Source of the DNA: Bog-159 sp035541265
GTDB taxonomy: Bacteria > Acidobacteriota > Terriglobia > Bryobacterales > Bryobacteraceae
DNA length: 64,000 nt
Reading direction: 5' to 3'
Assembly (NCBI GenBank): GCA_035541265.1
Contig: DATKNQ010000101.1
Coordinates: 1-64,000, forward strand
Part shown: one piece after another, positions 34,861-42,721 of the stretch
Layout of the letters: every line of letters begins with the position of its first letter
Position numbering within the stretch: the first letter of the stretch is position 1
The notes under the pieces: model-generated
Seen by the model: the letters and a program-made list of their open reading frames with translations, nothing else
The model's database searches: none
Told to the model about the DNA's origin: nothing
Position numbers and translations under genes: made by a program

Positions 34861-35796
34861 ATGACTAACGTTTCGAAAGCGGGATTGACCAACCGGGGAC
34901 TTCTGGCCCTGGTGCTGTGTGGGACCGTCAGCCTGAGCTTTTCCTCGTCCCCGGCCATCGGACTCGTGGTGGCCGAGGGTAGTTTCCAAGTCGACCACGC
35001 CAAAGTCTGGGGCAATGCCACCTTACTCGATGGCGACATGATCGAGACCAGCCAATCGTCCTCCCGGCTGCAGCTCGAGAATGGCGTGAAAATGGAACTC
35101 GCGGCGGACTCCCGCGCGCGCGTTTATCAATCGCGGATGGTCCTCGAAAAGGGCATCGGCCAACTCGATTCGAGCAACTATCGCATCGAGGCCGGTAAGG
35201 TTGTTGTCGCCGCTGACGCGCCCGGCTCGGTGGCACGCGTCCAGGTCAATGGCGATAACCGCGTCATCGTCGCGGCCTACCAGGGATCGGTGCGCGTGTC
35301 GAACGGCCAGGGAATCCTGCTGGCCAGGCTCGATACGGGCAGTGAGCTCGCCTTCGAACCGCAGGAGGGCGCTTCATCCACTACCACCAAGGTTACTGGA
35401 TGCCTGCTCAGCAAGGGCGGCAGCTTCGTCGCCGTGGATGAGACAACCAACGTCGTGATCCAGCTTCAGGGCGTCGGCCTGGACCCGAATGTTGGCAACC
35501 GGGTGCAGATTACGGGCACCGCTGTTACGGGAACTCCCACCGTATCGGGCGCGTCGCAGATCGTCAACGTGACCGATGTGCAGTTCATCTCCAAGGGCGG
35601 ATGCGCGCCGGTGGCCAAGAAGATTGGCGCGGCCGCGGTGGCGGGCGCTGCCGCGGGTGGGGTTGCTGCCGGGTTGTCGACTGGCGCGGTGGTGGCCATC
35701 GTCGCGGGTGTCGCGGCGGTCGGCACCACGGCCGGTCTAGCTGCCGCGCACGCGCTGCCGGGCCAGGGTTCTTCGTCGCCCTCCACCAGCCGGTAA
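34861..35796 (+). CDS. FecR-like exported protein with Ala/Gly-rich C-terminal helix
   Basis: This 311-residue protein has an N-terminal signal or anchor helix (residues 12-30) and a FecR-like region (VVAEGSFQVDHAKVWGNATLLDGDMIETSQSSSRLQLENGVKMELAADSRARV, about 38-90). A beta-rich OB-like segment follows (about 180-245), and a strongly hydrophobic Ala/Gly-rich stretch near 258-298 probably spans a membrane. The ribosome binding site AGGAGAACAATC precedes ATG. No regulator pair is adjacent. It may be an envelope protein linked to the polysaccharide locus, by position only. Confidence 0.65.
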   Translation: MTNVSKAGLTNRGLLALVLCGTVSLSFSSSPAIGLVVAEGSFQVDHAKVWGNATLLDGDMIETSQSSSRLQLENGVKMELAADSRARVYQSRMVLEKGIGQLDSSNYRIEAGKVVVAADAPGSVARVQVNGDNRVIVAAYQGSVRVSNGQGILLARLDTGSELAFEPQEGASSTTTKVTGCLLSKGGSFVAVDETTNVVIQLQGVGLDPNVGNRVQITGTAVTGTPTVSGASQIVNVTDVQFISKGGCAPVAKKIGAAAVAGAAAGGVAAGLSTGAVVAIVAGVAAVGTTAGLAAAHALPGQGSSSPSTSR

Positions 35797-35843
35797 ATCC
35801 CCTCCTCTCCTCAGACCGGCTGCAAAGTTCACAAGATGATCCA

Positions 35844-35872
35844 TTGACTCCCTCCTGGGCTCGCCGTATACT
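35844..35872 (+). promoter_or_regulatory. Sigma-70 promoter upstream of the TIGR03118 gene
   Basis: TTGACT (35844-35849) and TATACT (35867-35872) are separated by exactly 17 bases, a near-consensus housekeeping promoter. Transcription would start near 35879, giving a leader of about 23 bases with the GGAGGG ribosome binding site at 35891-35896. Confidence 0.65.
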
Positions 35873-35901
35873 TCTCAAGCGGAGGGCTCAGGAGGGTGAA
35901 G

Positions 35902-36942
35902 ATGAGAATCGTGTGTTTGCTGGCTGCTGTCCTACTGCTGTGCGCCGCCGCCGGCGCGCAGTCCACTAACAATTATTCGGTGACGAACATTGTCACCAAT
36001 ACGCAGGACGCGTATCTGATCAATCCGTGGGGTTTGTCACGTCCCGCCAGTTCTACCGCCAAAGAGAATGAGTGGTGGGTTTCCGACCAGGTGACCGGCT
36101 ACTCGACCTTGTACTACGCCAATAAGACGGGCGCGCAGTCACTCGCTCCGCTGGTGGTGACGATCCCTTCGGCCAGCGGCACCGGCACCGGCAGTCCCAC
36201 GGGAACGGCCTTCAACGCGAATAACTTCGCATTCGTTACGCTGGATGGCACCATCTCCAATTGGAATGCCGCCGACACGCCCAGTAAGCCCGGTACGCAG
36301 TGCGCGCAATGCCATGTGACCACTGCCACCATCATGGTGAACAACTCGGTGGCCGGCGCGTCCTATCAAGGCTTGACGGTGGCCAAGAACGCCACCAGTG
36401 GCGCGCAAACTTACTATGTGGCCAACGCCAATGGCGGCGTCGAGGCCTATGATGCGACGTCGTTTAGCCCGGTGACGCTGCCGCCGGGTGCATTCACGGA
36501 TCCGAAGATACCGTCGACTTACACGCCCGCCGGCATTCAGGCGATCGGATCGCGGGTCTACGTGGCCTACAACAAGGCGGCCGGCGGCGGGACCGGTTTT
36601 GTGGACGCGTACGATACGAACGGCACGCTGCTGCTCCGCTTCCAAACCGGATCATTCAACCAGCCCTGGGGCATGGCGGTCGCGCCCTCGAATTTCGGCG
36701 CTTTCGGCAAGATGTTGCTGGTGGGCAATACCGGTAGCGGCTGGATCGGAGCGTACAATCCGTCGACCGGAAAGTTCGCGGGTTTCCTCCAGAGCAACGG
36801 CGCCACCATCACGATACCCGGCCTTTGGGGCATCGAATTCGGCAACGGCAACGCCGAGTCCGGTCCCACCAACGTGCTGTACTTTAATGGCGGTGGGGCG
36901 AGCCAAACCACCGGGGTCTTCGGTGCGATCACGCCCCAATAA
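35902..36942 (+). CDS. TIGR03118 family secreted protein
   Basis: This 346-residue protein has a signal peptide (MRIVCLLAAVLLLCAAAGAQS) and the opening NNYSVTNIVTNTQDAYLINPWGLSRP characteristic of the TIGR03118 family of secreted proteins of unknown function. It is predicted to be a beta-propeller, with repeated GTGFVDAYDTNG, NQPWGMAVAP and GWIGAYNPSTGKFAG segments. ATG 35902 was chosen over GTG 35896, which lies within the ribosome binding site. It converges with the next gene, the stops being 3 bases apart. Confidence 0.88.
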   Translation: MRIVCLLAAVLLLCAAAGAQSTNNYSVTNIVTNTQDAYLINPWGLSRPASSTAKENEWWVSDQVTGYSTLYYANKTGAQSLAPLVVTIPSASGTGTGSPTGTAFNANNFAFVTLDGTISNWNAADTPSKPGTQCAQCHVTTATIMVNNSVAGASYQGLTVAKNATSGAQTYYVANANGGVEAYDATSFSPVTLPPGAFTDPKIPSTYTPAGIQAIGSRVYVAYNKAAGGGTGFVDAYDTNGTLLLRFQTGSFNQPWGMAVAPSNFGAFGKMLLVGNTGSGWIGAYNPSTGKFAGFLQSNGATITIPGLWGIEFGNGNAESGPTNVLYFNGGGASQTTGVFGAITPQ

Positions 36943-36945
36943 GCC

Positions 36946-37785
36946 CTACGCGTGCAGCTTGTCGAAATTCTCGAGGCAGCGTTTAGCCGTTTCCAATTCC
37001 GGATAATCGCTGCCTTCCTGCTCCACCAGGTAGAATTCCAGCCCGCCCACCTTCTCCGCCGCGGCGAAGAGCTTCTTCCACGGCGCCACGCCATCGCCTA
37101 ACAGAACCTTGTAGCCCTTTGCCGGCGACCACTCCTTGCAATGCATGGAGCGGATCCGCCCGGGGTTCTGCTCCACCCACGCCACCGGATCGCTGCCCAC
37201 CTCCACGCAGGTACCCACGTCCAGTTGCAGCATGATGTCTTTGGAGGTGTTGACCGCCAGCACTTCCATCGGCCGCTTGCCGCCGATCGGTTTGAACTCT
37301 AGCTGGTGATTGTGATAACCGGGGCGCAGCCCTGCCGGTTTCATCTTCTCCGCGCCCTCATTCAGCGTGTCGGCCACCTTCTTCCAGCCATCCAGAGTCT
37401 TGATGTCACCAGCACTGGCCAGCACGATATACCGGCTGCCGATGATGGTGTTCAGCTCGATGGCGTGCTGGATCCCCTCGGGCTTGAACGACTCGGGTCC
37501 GTTGTGGGTCGAGTAGCAGTGGATGCCGGCCTCATCCATCATCGCGCGCACCTGCTTGGCGTACGCCGGGGTCCACTGGTAGTAAGGCGAGAAAAACTCC
37601 ACGCATTGATAGCCCATCTTGGCCACCGCTCGCACCGTGCCCATGAGGTCTTTCTGAAGGTCGTCGCGGACGGAAAACAACTCCAGGCCGACGGGTTTGC
37701 TCTTGCTTCGCGCCACGGCGGAGACAAGCGGGGCGGCCGCGCTTAAGGCGAAGAAAGCACGGCGGGAAAGAGTATGACGTGCCAT
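36946..37785 (-). CDS. Tat-exported sugar phosphate isomerase/epimerase-like protein
   Basis: This 279-residue protein starts at ATG 37785, just before a twin-arginine signal (MARHTLSRRAFFALSAAAPL). The rest is a xylose-isomerase-like TIM barrel (PF01261): GLELFSVRDDL, YHNHQLEF with a metal-ligand histidine, and LQLDVGTCVEVGSDP. The longer frame to 37815 lacks a reason. Export of such an enzyme is typical in acidobacteria and planctomycetes, where it is thought to act on sugars or inositols in the periplasm. Substrate unknown. Confidence 0.87.
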   Translation of the reverse strand: MARHTLSRRAFFALSAAAPLVSAVARSKSKPVGLELFSVRDDLQKDLMGTVRAVAKMGYQCVEFFSPYYQWTPAYAKQVRAMMDEAGIHCYSTHNGPESFKPEGIQHAIELNTIIGSRYIVLASAGDIKTLDGWKKVADTLNEGAEKMKPAGLRPGYHNHQLEFKPIGGKRPMEVLAVNTSKDIMLQLDVGTCVEVGSDPVAWVEQNPGRIRSMHCKEWSPAKGYKVLLGDGVAPWKKLFAAAEKVGGLEFYLVEQEGSDYPELETAKRCLENFDKLHA

Positions 37786-37997
37786 AATTGTAAAGCAAAC
37801 GATAGCACATCCCATGTGTAGCCGACGGATTTCAGGGCTATGTGTGGCGCTGGCCGCCGCGGCTTTTCACGCGCACGTGGCGAGGACCATTGCGCTCAAA
37901 ATCGTGCACTCGCCGGCGCTGGGAGGCGCCTTGTTGGGGCGCAGGGCACGCTCGGCCGCAGCTCGGCAATGCGCAATTAAAAATAGCGGAGAGACAG

Positions 37998-38486
37998 ATG
38001 ACGTATTGTGAAGCGTGTGGCGCGAAGATCGAAGAAGGACACAATTTTTGCCGTGCGTGCGGCAGGGAACTCGCCGTGCAAGCCGTACACGCCGTGCCTA
38101 TGGCGGTGAAGCCGCGCGTGGCCACACATCTGCGCGTGCTGGCGGTGCTCTGGATCGTGCGCGGGGTTCTGCACTTGATTCCGGGACTCTTCCTGCGTTC
38201 GTTCAGCCACTGGCCGTTCTTCGATGCGGCTTCCGCCGACGTGCCGCCCTTCATTCACCCACTGCTGGAGGGCATCGGCTGGCTGTTTCTGTTGGGCGCC
38301 GCGGCCTGCTTCATCGCTGCGTGGGGATTGCTCGACAAGGCTCCCTGGGCCCGCGTTTTCACCATCGTGGTGGGCGCGATTTCTCTCATCGAATTCCCGA
38401 TCGGCACGGCGCTCGGCATTTACACCCTCTGGGTACTGTTGCCCGAGAGTTCCGATGCGGAGTATCGCCGGCTGGTCATGTCATAA
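37998..38486 (+). CDS. Zinc-ribbon membrane protein
   Basis: This 162-residue protein begins with a zinc ribbon of two CxxC pairs (YCEACG at residue 3 and FCRACG at residue 17), followed by about three or four hydrophobic helices (residues 45-62, 88-112, 116-150). The ATG at 37998 directly opens the ribbon, so the upstream extension was rejected. Proteins of this layout are common in acidobacteria and their function is unknown. It ends 9 bases before rlmN. Confidence 0.75.
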   Translation: MTYCEACGAKIEEGHNFCRACGRELAVQAVHAVPMAVKPRVATHLRVLAVLWIVRGVLHLIPGLFLRSFSHWPFFDAASADVPPFIHPLLEGIGWLFLLGAAACFIAAWGLLDKAPWARVFTIVVGAISLIEFPIGTALGIYTLWVLLPESSDAEYRRLVMS

Positions 38487-38495
38487 TCGAAACAG

Positions 38496-39548
38496 ATGTC
38501 CGAGCCCCTGCTGGGCATGGAATTGACCGAGATCCGGGACGTTCTGGGACCCACTCAGCCGCCATTCCGCGCGAAACAAATCTACAGCGCTTTGTACCGG
38601 CAGAAAGTGGCCGACCTGGCGCAGGTGTCGACGCTGCCGTCCGCCCTGAAACAGGAACTGGCCGGGCCGCGGCGCGTCGGCCTACCTGAGGTTGCCCGCC
38701 GTTACGAGTCCGTCGATGGCACACGCCGCTATCTGCTGCGCCTGGCCGACGGCCGCACGGTGGAGACGGTGTGGATGCCCGAAGCCGAGCGTTCCACGAT
38801 CTGCATTTCGAGCCAGGTCGGCTGCCCCGTGGATTGCAAATTCTGCATGACCGCGCTCATGGGCCTGGAACGCAACCTCACCGCCGGAGAGATCGTCGGC
38901 CAGGTGCTGCTGGTCGCGCGCGACAATGGTTTGCTCAAAGACCGTACGCGGCTCAACATAGTCATGATGGGGCAGGGCGAACCGCTGCTGAATCTGGCGA
39001 ACGTGGTGAAAGCCACGCGCCTGCTGACCGATCCGGAAGGCGTGGGCCTGCCGCCCCGCCGCATCACCGTTTCGACGGCGGGCATCGTCCCGAAGCTCGA
39101 GGAGCTGGGGCGCGAGCCTGTGCGCCCAAGGCTCTCGATTTCGCTAAACGCTTCCACCGAAGAAATGCGCCGCGAGCTGATGCCCATCACGCGCAAATAT
39201 CATTTGGCTGACCTGCTCGCCGCGTGCAAGGCCTATCCGCTGCGCCCGTGGGAAAAGCTCACCTTCGAGTACGTGCTGCTGAAAGGCGTAAACGATACGG
39301 ACGCCGATGCGCGCCGCGTGGTGAAACTGCTCGCGCACCTGAACGCCAAGGTCAATCTGATCGCGCTCAATCCCGGCCCCGGCATTCCCTTCGAAACACC
39401 CGACCCGGAACGCGTCGCGAACTTCCAGGCCATCGTGCGGAATTCGATGGGCTGCTTCCTGCGCAAACCGCGCGGCCTCGATATCTATGCCGCCTGCGGA
39501 CAGTTGCAGCGCAACGAAGTGGTCAGCCAGATCGAATTACCGCATTAG
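38496..39548 (+). CDS. rlmN: Dual-specificity 23S rRNA A2503 / tRNA A37 C2-methyltransferase
   Basis: This 350-residue radical-SAM enzyme has the CxxxCxxC cluster motif at Cys110, Cys114 and Cys117 (CPVDCKFC), GQVLLVARDN, VMMGQGEPLLN near residue 160 and LSISLNASTEE near residue 212. RlmN methylates C2 of adenosine 2503 of 23S rRNA and A37 of some tRNAs, contributing to translational accuracy. The C-terminal catalytic cysteine candidate lies in YAACGQLQ near residue 332. The stop overlaps the stop of the convergent serpin gene by 4 bases. Confidence 0.95.
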   Translation: MSEPLLGMELTEIRDVLGPTQPPFRAKQIYSALYRQKVADLAQVSTLPSALKQELAGPRRVGLPEVARRYESVDGTRRYLLRLADGRTVETVWMPEAERSTICISSQVGCPVDCKFCMTALMGLERNLTAGEIVGQVLLVARDNGLLKDRTRLNIVMMGQGEPLLNLANVVKATRLLTDPEGVGLPPRRITVSTAGIVPKLEELGREPVRPRLSISLNASTEEMRRELMPITRKYHLADLLAACKAYPLRPWEKLTFEYVLLKGVNDTDADARRVVKLLAHLNAKVNLIALNPGPGIPFETPDPERVANFQAIVRNSMGCFLRKPRGLDIYAACGQLQRNEVVSQIELPH

Positions 39549-40735
39549 CTCGCCTGTTGCTCGGGCCGCTGCAGCCGCCCTTCAAAGAGAATCGCGCCGC
39601 TGCGCGTGTCGCGAATGAAAAACAGGAAGGGATGATCGGCGCGAAAGATGGTGCGGTCGCGCCGCATAGCCAGCGCGCCCACGATTGTGCCGGTAGCCGC
39701 CGCGGCTTCCGTGCCTTCCTCCGAAACGTCGACAAACGCTTTGTGGACGACGTCCGAAACGAACAGATCGCGCCGGCCGTCGATGCCGGAAAAATCCGCC
39801 GCCGCGCCGAAAGCCTCCGCCATCCCCATGCGCGAGAGCGTCTCCTTCAGCGAGAACGACGATTCGGCGCGGAATTTCGGAACCGCTACGTCCACCATCT
39901 CGCTTCCCAGCGAGCCGCACCACTGCGCCAGAGTCTCGGAATCGAGCGAGCGTTCCAACTCCGCCAAGCCTTCGTCCGACTTCGGCAGCAGGATGTCGAA
40001 CACCAGCGGCGTGCCCTCGTAGTTCATTTCGAGCAATTGTGCGGACGGCAGTTCGGCATAGCGGAAAGTGGACTTCTGGCGCATGAATTTGGCCTCGATC
40101 GAGACGCCGTTGCCAAGCCGGAATGGCTCCGTACGCGTCGCTTCGGGTTTGAACGGCGACTGCCACTTGCCATAGAAGTAGATGGCGCTGGTCAGGACCA
40201 GGCGGGTGGCAGTGTTGAGCGATCCACGTCCGAACAAATCGACGATCTTTCCCTTGGTGTGATCCGCGGTCCAGGCGTTGATCCGCGCCCGGGCGCTCTC
40301 CGTATCATTCCGGAAATCGAGCGGCGTCAGGGGCGCAGCATACAGTGTGCGGATGGTTTGCTCAAACTTAGCCTCAATGGGAAAACCTTGCTGCACCCAA
40401 AGTCCATTGGCGATGGCCAGCTGGTTCGGACCGGTATTCGCGGATTCGGTAAGCGTCTTGGCCAGAGACGCCACGGCGGCTTGGTATTCCGCGCCGGTGC
40501 GAGCCTGCGCGATGGCGGCTGCGATGGCGGCGGCCGTCTGTCCGCGTGCGCCCTCCAGCAGCATCGAAAGCGCGGTGGAGATGTTGAACGGCGAGAGGAC
40601 TAGGTTCGCGCCGCTGCGCGCCAGGTCGCGATAGGTCGCGATGGCGAACCGGTTGATGCCCGGCGTGATGTCGCTCGAAGCGAACAGCGCGCCGGCGACG
40701 ATCAGCGGGATGGTCAGGGGCAGGATGTGTGACAT
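39545..40735 (-). CDS. Serpin family protein, inhibitory-type hinge
   Basis: This 396-residue protein has an export signal (MSHILPLTIPLIVAGALFASS) and a full serpin fold: NLVLSPFNISTALSMLLEGARG near residue 44, and the C-terminal HKAFVDVSEEGTEAAAATGTIV hinge followed by HPFLFFIRD. The small-residue hinge EEGTEAAAAT is what inhibitory serpins need to insert the reactive loop. The scissile position probably lies in GALAMRRDR. It would trap serine or cysteine proteases in the periplasm or outside the cell. Start ATG 40735 removes a 5-residue extension. Serpins are sporadic in bacteria. Confidence 0.9.
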   Translation of the reverse strand: MSHILPLTIPLIVAGALFASSDITPGINRFAIATYRDLARSGANLVLSPFNISTALSMLLEGARGQTAAAIAAAIAQARTGAEYQAAVASLAKTLTESANTGPNQLAIANGLWVQQGFPIEAKFEQTIRTLYAAPLTPLDFRNDTESARARINAWTADHTKGKIVDLFGRGSLNTATRLVLTSAIYFYGKWQSPFKPEATRTEPFRLGNGVSIEAKFMRQKSTFRYAELPSAQLLEMNYEGTPLVFDILLPKSDEGLAELERSLDSETLAQWCGSLGSEMVDVAVPKFRAESSFSLKETLSRMGMAEAFGAAADFSGIDGRRDLFVSDVVHKAFVDVSEEGTEAAAATGTIVGALAMRRDRTIFRADHPFLFFIRDTRSGAILFEGRLQRPEQQAS

Positions 40736-40767
40736 AGCGGCTCCCTGCATCCATTATGGCCGCGCTT

Positions 40768-41646
40768 TTACACCATCGTGGCCAGCGCGATCGCGCCTAA
40801 AACTCCCGCATTGCCGCCGAGCGCCGGCGGCACAATGTACTGATGGATGCATTCCAGGATCTCCGGCGCCTGAATGTAGTCGTTGAGCAGCGTCAGCACC
40901 TCGTCATGAATTTTGCCAAACAGCGGCGCCTGCCGCATCACGCCGCCGCCCAGGATGATGCGCTCGGGCGAGAGTGTGCAGATCCAGGTGGCTAGGCCAA
41001 GCGCGATGTAATGCGCCTCCAGATCCCAGGCCGGATGCCCGGCCGGCAGCGTTTCGCCGCGCCCGCCCCAGCGCGCTTCCACCGCCGGACCGGCCACCAG
41101 CCCTTCCAGGCAGTCGCCGTGAAACGGGCAATTACCCGGAAACGGATCGGCGGTGCGATCGTGCGGCACGCGGATGTGTCCCATCTCCGGATGGACCAGG
41201 CCGTGCAGCAGCCGGCCGTTCACCATGCCGCCGCCGCCCAATCCCGTGCCGATCGTCAGGTAGATGAACGTATCGAGACCGCGCGCCGCCCCCCAGCGGA
41301 ATTCGCCCAGCGCGGCCGTGTTCACGTCCGTATCGAAGGCCACGGGCAGGCCCGTCGCGCGCCGCACCGCGCCGGCCACATCCGTATCGCGCCAGCCGTT
41401 TTTCGGCGTGGAAGTGACGTATCCGAAGCGCGGCGAAGCGCGATTCAGATCCACCGGCCCGAAAGACCCGATCCCGATGCTGGTCAGCTCGTGCGGCTGC
41501 TCGCGAAAAAACGCCATCGCGCGGCCGATGGTCTCGTCCGGCAGTGTTGTGGGAAACTCGGTCCGCGCGAGCAGTTGGCCGCTTTCATCGCCCGTGGCGC
41601 ACACGAACTTGGTGCCGCCACATTCAATTCCTCCGTAGACAGGCAT
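40768..41646 (-). CDS. ROK family sugar kinase (fructokinase type)
   Basis: This 292-residue kinase has the phosphate-binding motif GGIECGGTKFVCA at the N-terminus, the catalytic aspartate in AFDTDVNTAALGE near residue 104, GTGLGGGGMVNG near residue 133, and a zinc site with HPEMGHI plus CPFHGDCLEGL near residue 170. The CPFHGDCLEG pattern fits bacterial fructokinases more than glucokinases. ATG 41646 is used because the family begins MxxYGGIE. It phosphorylates a hexose in the cytoplasm. Confidence 0.9.
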   Translation of the reverse strand: MPVYGGIECGGTKFVCATGDESGQLLARTEFPTTLPDETIGRAMAFFREQPHELTSIGIGSFGPVDLNRASPRFGYVTSTPKNGWRDTDVAGAVRRATGLPVAFDTDVNTAALGEFRWGAARGLDTFIYLTIGTGLGGGGMVNGRLLHGLVHPEMGHIRVPHDRTADPFPGNCPFHGDCLEGLVAGPAVEARWGGRGETLPAGHPAWDLEAHYIALGLATWICTLSPERIILGGGVMRQAPLFGKIHDEVLTLLNDYIQAPEILECIHQYIVPPALGGNAGVLGAIALATMV

Positions 41647-41738
41647 GCGTCTGTTATACCGCGCGTCCGCGGCCCTCCGCACGTTTGCTGAGAGCAAGGC
41701 GGCGGTGAAGGCACACATTCAGTTAAGGAGACCTGATT

Positions 41739-42173
41739 ATGTGCCATACGCGCGGCGCCGCCGCAGCCCTGCTGATGCTCGCCTTCGGGACTGCTTACGG
41801 CGCCACCAAGACCGTTCCCGTTCGCCGGACCACCGCCGTTCCGGCCGGGCGGGCCAAGGCGCCGGCGATCTCCGACGCCGAGCTAGAGAAATCCATCCGT
41901 GCACGTTTCGCCGCCTCGAAGATCTCGACGCATCACTTCCAGGTCCACGTGCAAGGCGGAGTCGCGACCATTGAAGGCCAGACCGACGTGCTGCAGCATA
42001 AAGGCACCGCCACCAGGCTGGCTAAGAACGCCGGAGCCGTCAAGGTGGTCAACCACGTTGCCGTGAGCCAGGCCGCCAAGGATAAGGCCCGCAAAAATCT
42101 GGCATCCGGCCGGCGGCGCGCGCAGATCAAGCGCAGCGAGGCTACCGCCCGCTCGGCGAAACGGTCGTCATAA
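41739..42173 (+). CDS. Exported BON-domain protein
   Basis: This 144-residue protein has a signal peptide (residues 1-22) and one BON domain (about 44-110: DAELEKSIRARFAASKISTHHFQVHVQGGVATIEGQTDV...VVNHVAVS). BON domains bind phospholipid or attach to the envelope and occur in osmotic-shock proteins. The tail is highly basic (KARKNLASGRRRAQIKRSEATARSAKR). AAGGAGA precedes the ATG. Confidence 0.82.
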   Translation: MCHTRGAAAALLMLAFGTAYGATKTVPVRRTTAVPAGRAKAPAISDAELEKSIRARFAASKISTHHFQVHVQGGVATIEGQTDVLQHKGTATRLAKNAGAVKVVNHVAVSQAAKDKARKNLASGRRRAQIKRSEATARSAKRSS

Positions 42174-42185
42174 CTGCCAGACCGG

Positions 42186-42620
42186 TCAAATGCGCAGCGC
42201 GGCCATCGGATCGATCCGCGTGGCGCGGCGCGCCGGAATGGAGCTGGCAATCAGCGCCACCAGCAGGAACAGAATCGCGATGCCGGCAAAGATCGCCTGA
42301 TCCGCCGGGATGACGTGAAACAGCAGCGTGTGCATCAGCCCTGTCAGCGCGTAAGCTCCGGCCAGGCCGAGCACGATTCCCGCCAGCGTTAGCACAAGGC
42401 CCTGCCGGATAACCAGCCGCAGAATGTCGGCGCTGCGCGCCGAAGGCCCGGCGAATGCCTACCTCCTGCGTGCGCCGCGCCACCGAGTAGGCGATCACGC
42501 CGTAGATCCCAAGCACGGCCAGCAGCAGCGCGACACCTGCGAACGAGCCTAGCAGGATCGTCAACCGGAGGCGCAGAGCTTCGACCAGTCCGGCCGTGGT
42601 CATGGATTCGTCCCCCCCGA
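42186..42620 (-). pseudogene. Remnant of an ADOP/MacB-type ABC permease (C-terminal FtsX domain)
   Basis: Two frames together spell the last roughly 145 codons of an ABC transporter permease: first the segment SFAGVALLLAVLGIYGVIAYSVARRTQEVGIRRAFGAQ in one frame, then DILRLVIRQG, LTLAGIVLGLAGAYALTG and SIPARRATRIDPMAALRI in another. The switch occurs near 42440-42455 and fits a one-base insertion. The roughly 600 or more upstream codons normal for these proteins are missing. It is thus a decayed gene end. Confidence 0.75.
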
Positions 42621-42721
42621 TGAACACCAGTTTACGGGTTCCCGAATCTGCCTTGCGCGCGGTTGCCGCACGTGATAGTCTCAACCAGAACGGGACCACC
42701 ACTTTAGAGGAGAGGATAGTT

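Noticed and set aside
37814..38011. 65-codon plus-strand frame upstream of the zinc-ribbon gene
   Set aside because: Overlaps the zinc-ribbon start in another frame, and has Arg/Ala-rich shadow composition.
39224..40603. 459-codon plus-strand frame
   Set aside because: Runs through rlmN in a wrong frame and then antisense to the serpin; no domain is visible.
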